Shown here one piece after another: positions 7,640 to 15,681 of a stretch of DNA of 64,000 nucleotides. Under the pieces are notes generated by a model that saw only the letters and a program-made list of their open reading frames with translations, searched no databases and had not been told where the DNA came from. Position 1 is the stretch's first letter, and the number at the start of each line of letters is the position of its first letter. The translations under genes and the position numbers were made by a program. Origin of the DNA: Knoellia subterranea KCTC 19937 (GTDB taxonomy: Bacteria; Actinomycetota; Actinomycetes; Actinomycetales; Dermatophilaceae); NCBI RefSeq assembly GCF_000768685.1, contig NZ_AVPK01000005.1:62001-126000 (forward strand), given 5' to 3'.

Positions 7640-8737
7640 GGACCGGTCGGCGCCGTGGGTGGCCGCCGACCAGCTCTCGGGGCGTCCGTGATCGGTGGCG
7701 GAGGCCGTCCCGTCGTCCGGGAGGGCCGCAGGGTTGCGGGCTGCGGGCACGGCATCGTGGCGCCGGCGCAGCAACACCGCCCACCGGCCGCGCGGGCCGC
7801 GGTCCTGCCCGCCGACCTCGGTGGGGGAGACCTCGGTGCCGGCGTCCTTGACCGCCTGACCGGCCGCCACCGCCACGGGGCCGACGCCCTCGCCGCGCCT
7901 CGCCTCGGGTGCACGGTCGGCCGTGTCCTGACCCCACACCCCGAGGGCTGCACAGACCGAGGGGAGCAGCGCGGCGGCGGCGCGGGCGTAGCCCGCGGCC
8001 GACGGGTGGAATCGGTCCTCGCTGAACATCGTCTTGGGCGACGCCGCGAACTCCTTGCCGAGCAGGTCGCCGAGCGACACGGTGCGGCCACCAGCCTCGA
8101 CGACTGCGATGGTCTGGGCGGCGGCCAGGTCGCGGCTCCAACGGCGGGCGAGCAGTCGCAGCGGCTGCGCCAAGGGCTCGACGGTCCCCAGGTCGGGGCA
8201 GGTACCGACGACGACCTCGGAGCCAAGGGCCCGGCAGCGACGCACGGTGAGTTCGAGGTGCCGCACGGCGGTGGCCCGGTCGATCCGGTGGGTGACGTCG
8301 TTGGCGCCGACCATGATGAGGACGACGTCAGGGACGTCGATCGTCTCGAGCGCCTCGGCCAGTTGGCGTTGGAGGTCGCTCGACTCGGCACCCACGACCG
8401 CGTGGTTGCTGAGGTGGACGCGGCGCCCCATGAGGGCGCTCACCCCGTTGGCGACGATCGCACCCACCGTCTCGTGTGCGTGGTGCGCACCCATGCCGGC
8501 GGCGCTCGAGTCGCCGAGCACGAGGATCTCGATCGCCTCGCCGGGACCGGCGCCATAGGTGCCGTTGTCGTCGGGAGAGGAGTCGAAGGGCGTGCCGACG
8601 ATCCGGCGGGCCAACAGGGCCTCGCCCTTGATGACGCCGTAGCCCACGGCGCCCAACGCGGCACTCGCCGCCGCCAGCCCACCGCCCCCGTAGGCAGCCG
8701 TCGCCGCGATCTTGCGTGCCCGTCGTGCGCGTCCCAT
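7580..8737 (-). CDS. SGNH/GDSL-family hydrolase with a membrane anchor
   Basis: This 385-residue esterase- or lipase-like protein starts at an ATG behind AAGGAGG. Residues 10-35 form a hydrophobic signal or anchor segment after an Arg-rich N-terminus. SGNH blocks are visible: block I ILVLGDSSAAGMGA with the nucleophile Ser, a glycine-containing block II, block III VGANDVTHR, and block V DRFHPSAAGY with catalytic Asp and His. About 100 C-terminal residues are low-complexity and of no known family. The substrate is unknown. It diverges from cystathionine beta-synthase and converges on the small protein at 7370. Confidence 0.88.
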   Translation of the reverse strand: MGRARRARKIAATAAYGGGGLAAASAALGAVGYGVIKGEALLARRIVGTPFDSSPDDNGTYGAGPGEAIEILVLGDSSAAGMGAHHAHETVGAIVANGVSALMGRRVHLSNHAVVGAESSDLQRQLAEALETIDVPDVVLIMVGANDVTHRIDRATAVRHLELTVRRCRALGSEVVVGTCPDLGTVEPLAQPLRLLARRWSRDLAAAQTIAVVEAGGRTVSLGDLLGKEFAASPKTMFSEDRFHPSAAGYARAAAALLPSVCAALGVWGQDTADRAPEARRGEGVGPVAVAAGQAVKDAGTEVSPTEVGGQDRGPRGRWAVLLRRRHDAVPAARNPAALPDDGTASATDHGRPESWSAATHGADRSSGEGSAQVGEAVGEVGDTR

Positions 8738-8887
8738 GGTGTCCCGCAACCTCCTTGACCTTTCGCCCACGCTAACGCCCGGCACCGACGCAAAGGTGCC
8801 CACCCGGCATACGCGATGGGTTGTCGCCGGGCGCGGGCCTCTCTCGGGGAGGACGAACCGAGTGCTGCGGGGTGCGAGGATGGGGGC

Positions 8888-10273
8888 ATGAAGTATGCCG
8901 AGCACATCGCCGACCTCGTGGGCAACACCCCGCTCGTGAAGCTGAACTCCGTCACCGACGGCATCGCCGCGACGGTCCTGGCCAAGGTCGAATACATGAA
9001 CCCCGGCGGCTCCGTGAAGGACCGCATCGCGCTCAAGATGGTCGAGGCTGCCGAGGCCTCCGGCGAGCTCCAGCCGGGAGGCACGATCGTCGAACCGACC
9101 AGCGGCAACACCGGTGTCGGCCTCGCCCTCGTCGCGCAGCGCAAGGGCTACAAGTGCATCTTCGTGTGCCCGGACAAGGTGAGTGAGGACAAGCGCAACG
9201 TCCTCAAGGCCTACGGTGCCGAGGTCGTCGTCTGCCCGACCGCCGTCGCGCCGGACCACCCGGACTCCTACTACGAGACCTCCGACCGCCTCGTCCGTGA
9301 GACGCCCGGCGCGTGGAAGCCCAACCAGTACGCCAACCCCAACGGCCCCGCCTCGCACTACGAGTCGACCGGCCCCGAGGTGTGGAACGACACCGACGGC
9401 CAGGTCACGCACTTCGTCGCGGGCGTCGGCACGGGCGGCACGATCACGGGCACGGGTCGCTACCTGCGCGAGATCTCGGCCGACCGGGACGCTGCGGCCG
9501 GTGGTCGCGTCCAGATCATCGGCGCCGACCCCGAGGGTTCGGTCTACTCCGGCGGCACCGGTCGCCCCTACCTCGTCGAGGGCGTGGGTGAGGACTTCTG
9601 GCCGAGCGCCTACGACCCCGAGGTCGTCGACCGCATCGTCGCCGTGTCCGACGCCGACTCGTTCGACATGACCCGTCGCCTCGCCCGCGAGGAGGGCCTG
9701 CTCGTCGGTGGTTCGTGCGGCATGGCTGTCGTCGCTGCGCTCGAGGTCGCCAAGGACCTGCCGGCCGAGGCGGTCGCCGTCGTGCTGCTGCCGGACTCCG
9801 GTCGTGGCTACATGTCGAAGATCTTCAACGACGACTGGATGAGCTCCTACGGGTTCATGCACGCCAACGGTGGGACGACCGTGGGCCAGGTGCTGCGCGG
9901 CAAGTCGGGCGAGCTCCCCGACCTCGTCCACACCCACCCGAACGAGACGATCCGCGACGCCATCGAGATCCTGCGCGAGTACGGCGTCTCCCAGATGCCC
10001 GTCGTCAAGGCGGAGCCGCCGGTCATGACCGGTGAGGTTGCCGGTGCGGTGAGTGAGCGCGACCTGCTCGAGTTGCTCTTCCACGGCGAGGCGACGCTGC
10101 ACGACTCGGTGGAGAAGCACATGAGCCAGGGTCTGCCGCTCGTCGGCTCGGGTGAGCCCGTCGCCACCGCCCGGCACGAGCTCGAGAACGCCGATGCAGT
10201 CCTCGTCATCGAGGGCGGCAAGCCGGTCGGGGTGCTGACTCGGGCCGACCTGCTCGGTCACCTCGTCGACTGA
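8888..10273 (+). CDS. cbs: Cystathionine beta-synthase
   Basis: It condenses serine and homocysteine to cystathionine (transsulfuration). The PLP lysine is K44 in NPGGSVKDR; SGNTG and the glycine-rich GVGTGGTITGTGRY bind cofactor. After the 320-residue catalytic domain, two CBS repeats fill residues 340-461 (NETIRDAIEILREYGVSQMPVV and LENADAVLVIEGGKPVGVLTRADL). The ATG at 8888 was chosen because the true N-terminus (MKYAEHIADLVGNTPLV) begins there. The third to fifth codons contain GTATGCCG. A gamma-synthase-type enzyme is at 19235, so transsulfuration runs from genes in this region. Confidence 0.95.
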   Translation: MKYAEHIADLVGNTPLVKLNSVTDGIAATVLAKVEYMNPGGSVKDRIALKMVEAAEASGELQPGGTIVEPTSGNTGVGLALVAQRKGYKCIFVCPDKVSEDKRNVLKAYGAEVVVCPTAVAPDHPDSYYETSDRLVRETPGAWKPNQYANPNGPASHYESTGPEVWNDTDGQVTHFVAGVGTGGTITGTGRYLREISADRDAAAGGRVQIIGADPEGSVYSGGTGRPYLVEGVGEDFWPSAYDPEVVDRIVAVSDADSFDMTRRLAREEGLLVGGSCGMAVVAALEVAKDLPAEAVAVVLLPDSGRGYMSKIFNDDWMSSYGFMHANGGTTVGQVLRGKSGELPDLVHTHPNETIRDAIEILREYGVSQMPVVKAEPPVMTGEVAGAVSERDLLELLFHGEATLHDSVEKHMSQGLPLVGSGEPVATARHELENADAVLVIEGGKPVGVLTRADLLGHLVD

Positions 10274-10281
10274 CCAGCCAT

Positions 10282-10343
10282 CGTCTTTGTGCCCTGCACG
10301 GACGGCGAGCGCCAGCGAGCTGTCCGTGCAGGGCACAAAGACG
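10282..10343 (+). terminator. 22-bp perfect hairpin after cbs
   Basis: The arms 10282-10303 and 10322-10343 are perfectly complementary over 22 bp (core TTTGTGCCCTGCACGGAC) with an 18-nt loop. There is no U-run after it. It lies 8 bp after the cbs stop, and termination there is inferred from position and stability. Confidence 0.75.
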
Positions 10344-10394
10344 AACGGGGAGCGCGGCGAGCGCCAGCGAGTTGTCCGTGCAGGGCACAAACAC
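10304..10394 (+). repeat. 39-bp direct repeat providing a second hairpin arm
   Basis: The loop plus right arm of the cbs hairpin (10304-10342) recurs at 10356-10394 with two mismatches. The left arm at 10282 can therefore pair with either copy, giving two mutually exclusive hairpins. Confidence 0.75.
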
Positions 10395-10422
10395 GGTCGC
10401 CGGGGGAGGCTCTGGTTACCTC

Positions 10423-10464
10423 TTGCCAAGTAGTGGTTTACAAGTCATAGTGATTTGTAAACCA
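10423..10464 (+). promoter_or_regulatory. alkB promoter overlapped by a TetR-type operator
   Basis: TTGCCA (10423-10428) and CATAGT (10446-10451) form a -35/-10 pair with a 17-bp spacer. The perfect inverted repeat TGGTTTACAA-N11-TTGTAAACCA (10434-10464) covers the spacer, the -10 and bases just downstream. A repressor bound there would block RNA polymerase. The obvious candidate is the TetR protein encoded directly after alkB. Confidence 0.8.
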
Positions 10465-10487
10465 GTCCGGGCAAGGAGGCCTGAACC

Positions 10488-11909
10488 ATGGCGACGAACG
10501 CGACCATCCCCGTCGGCTCGACCGAGCAGTGGAGGGACCCGAAGCGCTACCTGTGGCTCATCGGCCTCGTCGTCCCGTCGCTCGCCTTCCTCGGTGGCGG
10601 GCTGTGGCTCCTCACCGGTTGGTCCCTGTGGTTCTGGCTCGGGCCGATCATCATCCTCGGCGTCGTGCCGGCCATCGACCTGTTCGCGGGGCTCGATCGC
10701 GCCAACCCACCGGACGACGTCATCGAGGCGCTCGAGAAGGACCGGTACTACCGGTGGATCACCTACCTCTACCTACCGATCCAGTACGCCGGGTTCGTCG
10801 GCGCAATGTGGGTCGTCTCGGGGGCGAGCCCGTGGGAGCTCACGCTCGGGCAGAAGATCGGGCTCGCCGTCTCGATCGGCTGCATCGGTGGCATCGGCAT
10901 CAACACCGCGCACGAGCTCGGCCACAAGCGGGAGGCAAACGAGCGCTGGCTGAGCAAGATCGCGCTGGCGCAGAGCTTCTACGGCCACTTCTACATCGAG
11001 CACAACCGTGGCCACCACGTGCGCGTCGCGACGCCCGAGGACCCCGCGTCGAGCCGGGTGGGGGAGAACTTCTACCAGTTCTGGCCGCGCACGGTGTGGG
11101 GCTCGCTCAAGAGTGCCTGGCGGCTCGAGGCGCGGCGCATCGGTCGCCGAAAGCAGCACCCGTTCCGACTGTCGAACGACGTCCTCAACGCGTGGCTCAT
11201 GTCGGCGGTGCTCTTCGGCGGGCTGATCGCGTGGCTCGGCTGGGGGATCCTGCCCTACCTCGTCATCCAGGCGGTCGTCGGCTTCTCGCTGCTCGAGGTC
11301 GTCAACTACATGGAGCACTACGGGATGCTCCGGCAGAAGGTCGGCTACGGCGACCGCACGCGCTACGAGCGGGTCGGCCCGTCGCACTCGTGGAACTCCA
11401 ACAACATCGCGACGAACGTCCTGCTCTACCACCTGCAGCGGCACAGCGACCACCATGCGAACCCGACTCGGCGCTACCAGACGCTGCGCGACTTCGAGGA
11501 GTCCCCGGTCCTGCCGACGGGGTATGCCGGGATGATCGTTCTCGCGTTGGTCCCGGCGGTCTGGCGCCGGGTCATGGACCCGCGGGTGCTGCGTCATTTC
11601 GATGGAGACCTGTCGCGGGCGAACCTGTCGCCGCGCAAGCGGGAGCGCATTCTCACTGCATATCCGCCGCCGAGTTCCATTGTGGGACAGGGGCTTTCGG
11701 ATGATGTGCTCGGTTCGGCAGCCGTCGACGAGGTGCTGGCGGCGCGATGCCCGGGGTGTGGCTACACCTACGACGTCGTGGCCGGTGAGGAGCGGGAAGG
11801 CTTTGCTGCGGGCACGGCGTGGGCGGAGATCCCGGCGGACTGGTGCTGCCCCGACTGCGGCGTGCGCGAGAAGGTCGACTTCGTCGTCGTGGAACCCCGG
11901 GCCGCATGA
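10488..11909 (+). CDS. alkB: Alkane 1-monooxygenase fused to rubredoxin
   Basis: AlkB hydroxylates the terminal carbon of alkanes at a membrane di-iron centre; rubredoxin passes it electrons. The 473-residue protein has about six membrane helices and the histidine boxes HELGHK (near 141), EHNRGHH (near 171), NYMEHYG and LQRHSDHH (near 315). After a linker, a rubredoxin domain (from about residue 420) has the iron ligands CPGCGY and CCPDCGV. Such AlkB-rubredoxin fusions are known in actinobacteria. Only this gene and its regulator are here; a rubredoxin reductase must be elsewhere. The start follows AAGGAGG. Confidence 0.96.
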   Translation: MATNATIPVGSTEQWRDPKRYLWLIGLVVPSLAFLGGGLWLLTGWSLWFWLGPIIILGVVPAIDLFAGLDRANPPDDVIEALEKDRYYRWITYLYLPIQYAGFVGAMWVVSGASPWELTLGQKIGLAVSIGCIGGIGINTAHELGHKREANERWLSKIALAQSFYGHFYIEHNRGHHVRVATPEDPASSRVGENFYQFWPRTVWGSLKSAWRLEARRIGRRKQHPFRLSNDVLNAWLMSAVLFGGLIAWLGWGILPYLVIQAVVGFSLLEVVNYMEHYGMLRQKVGYGDRTRYERVGPSHSWNSNNIATNVLLYHLQRHSDHHANPTRRYQTLRDFEESPVLPTGYAGMIVLALVPAVWRRVMDPRVLRHFDGDLSRANLSPRKRERILTAYPPPSSIVGQGLSDDVLGSAAVDEVLAARCPGCGYTYDVVAGEEREGFAAGTAWAEIPADWCCPDCGVREKVDFVVVEPRAA

Positions 11910-11945
11910 CGTGCGAGGCGTGAGAACACCGGCATGATGGGTTGG

Positions 11946-12533
11946 GTGACGGCCGAGCAGACGACCTCGTTGCGCGAGCGCCTCATCGAGGCTGCGGCCG
12001 ACCTCACGGTCGAGCACGGGTGGTCGGGCGTGACGATGTCGCGTCTCGCCGACGTGGTGGGCGTGAGTCGGCAGACGGTCTACAACGAGGTCGGTGGCAA
12101 GACGGAGCTGGCGGAGTCCCTCGTCCTGTGGGAGCTCGGACACTTCCTCACCGCCGTGAACGAGGGCTTCGACGCTCACCCGGACGAGCTCGTCGACGCG
12201 GCACGTGACGCCATCCGTCGGGTCCTCGAGCGGGCGGAGGTCAACCCCCTGCTGCGGGCCGCGGTGTCCGCGACCCAGGGCGCTGACACCGAGCTCCTGC
12301 CCCTGCTGACGACCGACTCGCAATCCCTCGTGGCAGCAGCGGCCGTGGCGATCGAGCTGCGGTTGGGGGAGTACGACCACGGCCTCGAACTCGAGCGCGT
12401 CGGTGCACTCGTCGACACGATCGTGCGGCTCGTCGTCAGCCACGTCATGCGACCGTCGGCCTCACCGAACGAGACGGCCGAGCTCGTGTCCTGGATCGTT
12501 GCCCGGGTGCTGCGACCTGAAGCCGACGCCTGA
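11946..12533 (+). CDS. TetR-family regulator of alkane hydroxylase
   Basis: This 195-residue TetR protein has the HTH at about residues 10-55 (RLIEAAADLTVEHGW, TMSRLADVVGVSRQTVYNEVGGKTELAE). The effector domain is helical. An ATG at 11934 gives four more residues, but the GTG at 11946 places the start next to the conserved region. It follows alkB by about 36 bp on the same strand, the arrangement seen for AlkU/AlkX-type repressors of alkB-rubredoxin genes. I infer that it binds the dyad at 10434 and is released by a fatty acid or alkane product. Confidence 0.85.
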   Translation: MTAEQTTSLRERLIEAAADLTVEHGWSGVTMSRLADVVGVSRQTVYNEVGGKTELAESLVLWELGHFLTAVNEGFDAHPDELVDAARDAIRRVLERAEVNPLLRAAVSATQGADTELLPLLTTDSQSLVAAAAVAIELRLGEYDHGLELERVGALVDTIVRLVVSHVMRPSASPNETAELVSWIVARVLRPEADA

Positions 12534-12629
12534 ACCGCACGCGAGCTCTCCGACGCGTTAACGTCGAGAGCAAGGTGGATCCCGGCGGTCGCCCGGCCGC
12601 CCCACCGGCCACAAGGAGTGAGTTCCAGC

Positions 12630-13046
12630 ATGACCACTGCACGTGACCTCATGACCAGTCCTGCCGAGTACCTCAACGCGAGCGACACCCTCGACGTCGC
12701 CGCCCAGGCCCTCAAGACGAGCAACGTCGGCTCGATGCCCGTGCGCGGCGACGACGGCGCCCTGTGCGGTGTCGTCACGGACCGGGACCTCGTCATCCGC
12801 GGCATCGCCGAGGGCAAGGACCCGAACTCGACGCGTGTCGACGAAGTCTGCTCGGGGACGGTCGTCAGCGTCGGACCCGACGATGACGCGGCCGCCGTCT
12901 CGAAGGTGTTCTCCGACAACCAGATTCGCCGCGTACCCGTCCTCGATGGCGACGAACTCGTCGGCATCATCAGCCAGGCCGACCTCGCCCGGGAGTTGCC
13001 GAACGACCAGACCGGCGACGTCGTCCAGGCCATCTCCCGCAACTGA
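12630..13046 (+). CDS. CBS-domain pair protein
   Basis: This 138-residue stand-alone Bateman module has two CBS motifs: ARDLMTSPAEYLNASDTLDVAAQAL...GVVTDRDLVIRG and VSKVFSDNQIRRVPVLDGDELVGIISQADLAREL. Such proteins bind adenine nucleotides and are common in stress-responsive actinobacterial regulons, often annotated as Hrp1-like. The ATG at 12630 follows AAGGAGTGAG. No partner gene is adjacent, and the regulated target is unknown. Confidence 0.88.
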   Translation: MTTARDLMTSPAEYLNASDTLDVAAQALKTSNVGSMPVRGDDGALCGVVTDRDLVIRGIAEGKDPNSTRVDEVCSGTVVSVGPDDDAAAVSKVFSDNQIRRVPVLDGDELVGIISQADLARELPNDQTGDVVQAISRN

Positions 13047-13064
13047 CCGAGGAGCCGCAGACGA

Positions 13065-13093
13065 CCGCCCGAGGTGGGCGGACGGCATACCGG
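13065..13093 (+). repeat. Intergenic hairpin repeat, partial copy
   Basis: CCGCCCGAGGTGGGCGG followed by ACGGCATACCGG matches the right-hand two thirds of the hairpin at 32043-32085. The CCGCCC/GGGCGG stem with loop GAGGT is intact, but the outer CGGCATACC arm has no partner here. It lies just after the CBS-domain gene and may terminate it. Confidence 0.7.
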
Positions 13094-13166
13094 CTTCTCG
13101 GCCAGCGAGAGCAGGAACACACCCGTACCGGTTCCGACCGGTGCGGGTGTTGCCTACCCTCGAGTA

Positions 13167-15245
13167 GTGAGTGCCTTCCCCAGCCTGCTGTCCCCGATCG
13201 AGCTCGGCCACGTCACGCTGCCCAACCGCGTCGTCATGGGTTCCATGCACACCGGTCTCGAGGACCGGGCGCGTGACTTCCCCAAGCTCGCGGCCTTCTT
13301 CGCCGAGCGGGCGCGCGGTGGGGCCTCACTCATCATCACGGGTGGGTTCGCGCCCAACATCGCCGGAACGCTCCTGCCGCTCGCATCGAAGCTCACGACG
13401 CGTCGCGAGGCGCGCCAGCACAAGGTCATCACCGATGCAGTGCACGCAGAGGGCGGGCGGATCGCGTTGCAGCTGCTGCACTCGGGACGCTATGGGTTCA
13501 CGCCGTGGTGCGTCGCGCCGTCGGCCATCAAGAGCCCGATCTCGAAGTTCAAGCCGCGCGCGCTGTCGTCGCGTGGCGTCGAGAAGACGATCGAGTCGTT
13601 CGTCCGGGCCGCGCGGCTGGCTCGCGAGGCCGGCTATGACGGTGTCGAGGTCATGGGTTCCGAGGGCTACCTCGTCAACCAGTTCCTCGCACCGCGGACC
13701 AACAAGCGCACCGACGAGTGGGGTGGCACGCCCGAGAAGCGCCGTCGCTTTGCCGTCGAGATCGTGCGTCGGATCCGCGAGGCCGTCGGTCCGGACTTCC
13801 TCATCGTCTATCGCATCTCCGCGGTCGACCTCGTGCCCGACGGTCAGACGTGGGATGAGGTGGCCGCGCTCGCGCGTGAGGTCGAGGCCGCCGGTGCCAC
13901 GACCCTCAACCTTGGAATCGGCTGGCACGAGGCACGCGTCCCGACGATCGTCACCTCCGTGCCCCGCGCCGCCTTTGCCTCGTATGCCGGCCGGCTGAAG
14001 TCGGAGACGTCGCTTCCGGTGATCGCGACGAACCGGATCAACATGCCCGAGGTGGCCGAGGGTGTGCTCTCCGCGGGTGACGCCGACCTGGTGTCGTTGG
14101 CCCGGCCGTTCCTCGCCGACCCGGACTGGGTCCGCAAGGCCGCCGAGGCGCGGGTCGACGAGATCAACACGTGCATCGCGTGCAACCAGGCGTGCCTCGA
14201 CCACACGTTCAAGAAGAAGCGGGCGACGTGCCTGCTCAACCCGCGTGCCGTCTACGAGACCGAGCTCGTGCTCGGGCCGACGCGTTCGGTGAAGCGTGTG
14301 GCCGTCGTCGGTGCCGGGCCGGCGGGGCTGTCGTGCGCGACGGCGCTGGCCGAGCGCGGGCACTCGGTGGAGCTGTTCGAGGCCCGGGACGACATCGGGG
14401 GGCAGTTCGCCATCGCGCAGCGCATCCCGGGCAAGGAGGAGTTCTCCGAGTCGATCCGCTACTTCCGTCGGCGCATCGAGGTGACGGGTGTGAAGCTGCA
14501 CCTCGGGCGTTGGGTGACGGCCGAGGAGTTGCGCGCCGAGGGCTTCGACGAGGTCGTCGTCGCAACGGGTGTCGAGCCGCGCGTGCCGTCGATCCCGGGT
14601 GTCGACCACCCGTCGGTCATGACCTATGCCGAGCTCGTGCGCGGCGAGCGTGAGCCCGGGCAGCGAGTGGCCGTCATCGGTGCCGGTGGCATCGGGGTGG
14701 ATGTGTCGGAGTTCCTCACGGCTCAGCCGTCGCCGACGCTCGACCTCGACCTGTGGCGCGCTGAGTGGGGCGTTGGTGACCCGGCCGAGTCGCGCGGGGG
14801 TCTGGCACCGGCGGTCGTCGAGACGCCGAAGCACGAGGTGATCCTGTTGCAGCGCAAGGCTTCAGGCATCGGCAAGGGCCTCGGCAAGACGACGGGCTGG
14901 GTGCACCGTGCGGCGCTCAAGGCCAAGGGCGTCGAGCAGGTCACGGGTGCGTCCTACGACCTGATCGACGATGACGGGCTGCATGTCTCGTTCGCTGCCG
15001 ATGGCGGCAAGGGCGGAAAGGGCGGCAAGGGCGGCAAGGGTGGCTCCACGGGCGAGCGCGAGACGCGGGTCATCCCCGTCGACACGATCGTCCTGTGTGC
15101 CGGTCAGGAATCGGTGCGGACCCTCGCGGACGACCTGGCCGAGAGTGGGCTGCCGGTCCACGTCATCGGTGGCGCCGATGTGGCGGCCGAGCTCGACGCC
15201 AAGCGCGCCATCCGTCAGGGCACGGAGCTCGCCGCCCGCATCTGA
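13167..15245 (+). CDS. 2,4-dienoyl-CoA reductase-type FMN/FAD/[4Fe-4S] oxidoreductase
   Basis: This 692-residue flavoenzyme is of the Old Yellow Enzyme-like FadH class. An FMN-binding TIM barrel (residues 1-330; LLHSGRYG, GYLVNQFLAPRTNKRTDEWGG) is followed by iron-sulfur cysteines CIACNQACLD...C near 335-350. Next come an FAD Rossmann motif GAGPAGLSCA near 380 and an NAD(P) motif GAGGIG near 505. FadH reduces 2,4-dienoyl-CoA in unsaturated fatty acid oxidation; homologues act on other enones. A glycine-lysine repeat sits at residues 612-626. The GTG start lies six bases after TACCCT, so the mRNA is probably leaderless. Confidence 0.9.
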   Translation: MSAFPSLLSPIELGHVTLPNRVVMGSMHTGLEDRARDFPKLAAFFAERARGGASLIITGGFAPNIAGTLLPLASKLTTRREARQHKVITDAVHAEGGRIALQLLHSGRYGFTPWCVAPSAIKSPISKFKPRALSSRGVEKTIESFVRAARLAREAGYDGVEVMGSEGYLVNQFLAPRTNKRTDEWGGTPEKRRRFAVEIVRRIREAVGPDFLIVYRISAVDLVPDGQTWDEVAALAREVEAAGATTLNLGIGWHEARVPTIVTSVPRAAFASYAGRLKSETSLPVIATNRINMPEVAEGVLSAGDADLVSLARPFLADPDWVRKAAEARVDEINTCIACNQACLDHTFKKKRATCLLNPRAVYETELVLGPTRSVKRVAVVGAGPAGLSCATALAERGHSVELFEARDDIGGQFAIAQRIPGKEEFSESIRYFRRRIEVTGVKLHLGRWVTAEELRAEGFDEVVVATGVEPRVPSIPGVDHPSVMTYAELVRGEREPGQRVAVIGAGGIGVDVSEFLTAQPSPTLDLDLWRAEWGVGDPAESRGGLAPAVVETPKHEVILLQRKASGIGKGLGKTTGWVHRAALKAKGVEQVTGASYDLIDDDGLHVSFAADGGKGGKGGKGGKGGSTGERETRVIPVDTIVLCAGQESVRTLADDLAESGLPVHVIGGADVAAELDAKRAIRQGTELAARI
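15003..15045 (+). repeat. In-frame GGK tandem repeat
   Basis: About four copies of a 9-bp unit of the type GGCGGCAAG encode (GGK)n-GG in the C-terminal nucleotide-binding part of the flavoenzyme. The copy number is likely to vary by slippage. It probably forms a surface loop. Confidence 0.8.
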
Positions 15246-15316
15246 CCGCCCTCGAGCCGGATCTGGAGGGTGCCGGAGACCCCGCTTGCGGCGCTGTGCG
15301 TGGCACGCTGGGTCCC

Positions 15317-15598
15317 ATGAGCGGATGGTGGTGGGTGGTCATCGTGCTGGCCGTGCTCGGCGTGCTCCTGCTCGTCGTGGGGTTCCTGCAGATGCGCGCG
15401 GCGAGACCCGACGCCACGATCAAGGGCGGTTTCGGCGGCCCCGCAGGCAGCGCCGATGTCGGCACTCACCCCAACTTCAACGCACCCGGCCCCAGAGACC
15501 ACTGGAAGGTCGGCGCGCCACTGCGCATCGCCGGGTTCTGCGCGGTCATCGTCGCCGCTGTCATCGGCTTGATCCTCACGATCGCCAAGGCCTTCTGA
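15317..15598 (+). CDS. Small two-helix membrane protein
   Basis: This 93-residue protein has a first membrane helix at residues 5-27 (WWVVIVLAVLGVLLLVVGFLQM), a glycine-rich loop and a second helix at 68-90. I do not recognise a family. The ATG at 15317 is preceded by CACGCT six bases upstream, a weak -10-like sequence, so the transcript may have a very short leader. It is followed by a strong dyad shared with the convergent acetyltransferase gene. Confidence 0.65.
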   Translation: MSGWWWVVIVLAVLGVLLLVVGFLQMRAARPDATIKGGFGGPAGSADVGTHPNFNAPGPRDHWKVGAPLRIAGFCAVIVAAVIGLILTIAKAF

Positions 15599-15608
15599 CC
15601 CACTGCCC

Positions 15609-15656
15609 GGAAATCGTCACCTGGCCCGGTTGCAACCGGGACGATTCACGATTTCC
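15609..15656. terminator. Bidirectional hairpin between convergent genes
   Basis: GGAAATCGT (15609-15617) pairs with ACGATTTCC (15648-15656), enclosing the perfect palindrome CCCGGTTGCAACCGGG (15625-15640). It lies between two convergent stop codons, so it may serve both strands. Confidence 0.7.
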
Positions 15657-15681
15657 CGTCGGGGGTGGCGCCGCCCGGCCC

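Noticed and set aside
10282-10394. CRISPR-like repeats
   Set aside because: There are only two copies, they form parts of hairpins, there are no regular spacers, and no cas genes are nearby.
7580-10429. A 949-residue minus-strand frame running from the SGNH hydrolase through the antisense of cbs
   Set aside because: Only the part from 8737 downward has domain character and a ribosome-binding site; the rest is the shadow of cbs in high-GC DNA.
10773-12443. A 556-residue minus-strand frame opposite alkB and its regulator
   Set aside because: It is a mirror frame of two well-supported genes, with histidine- and arginine-rich shadow composition.
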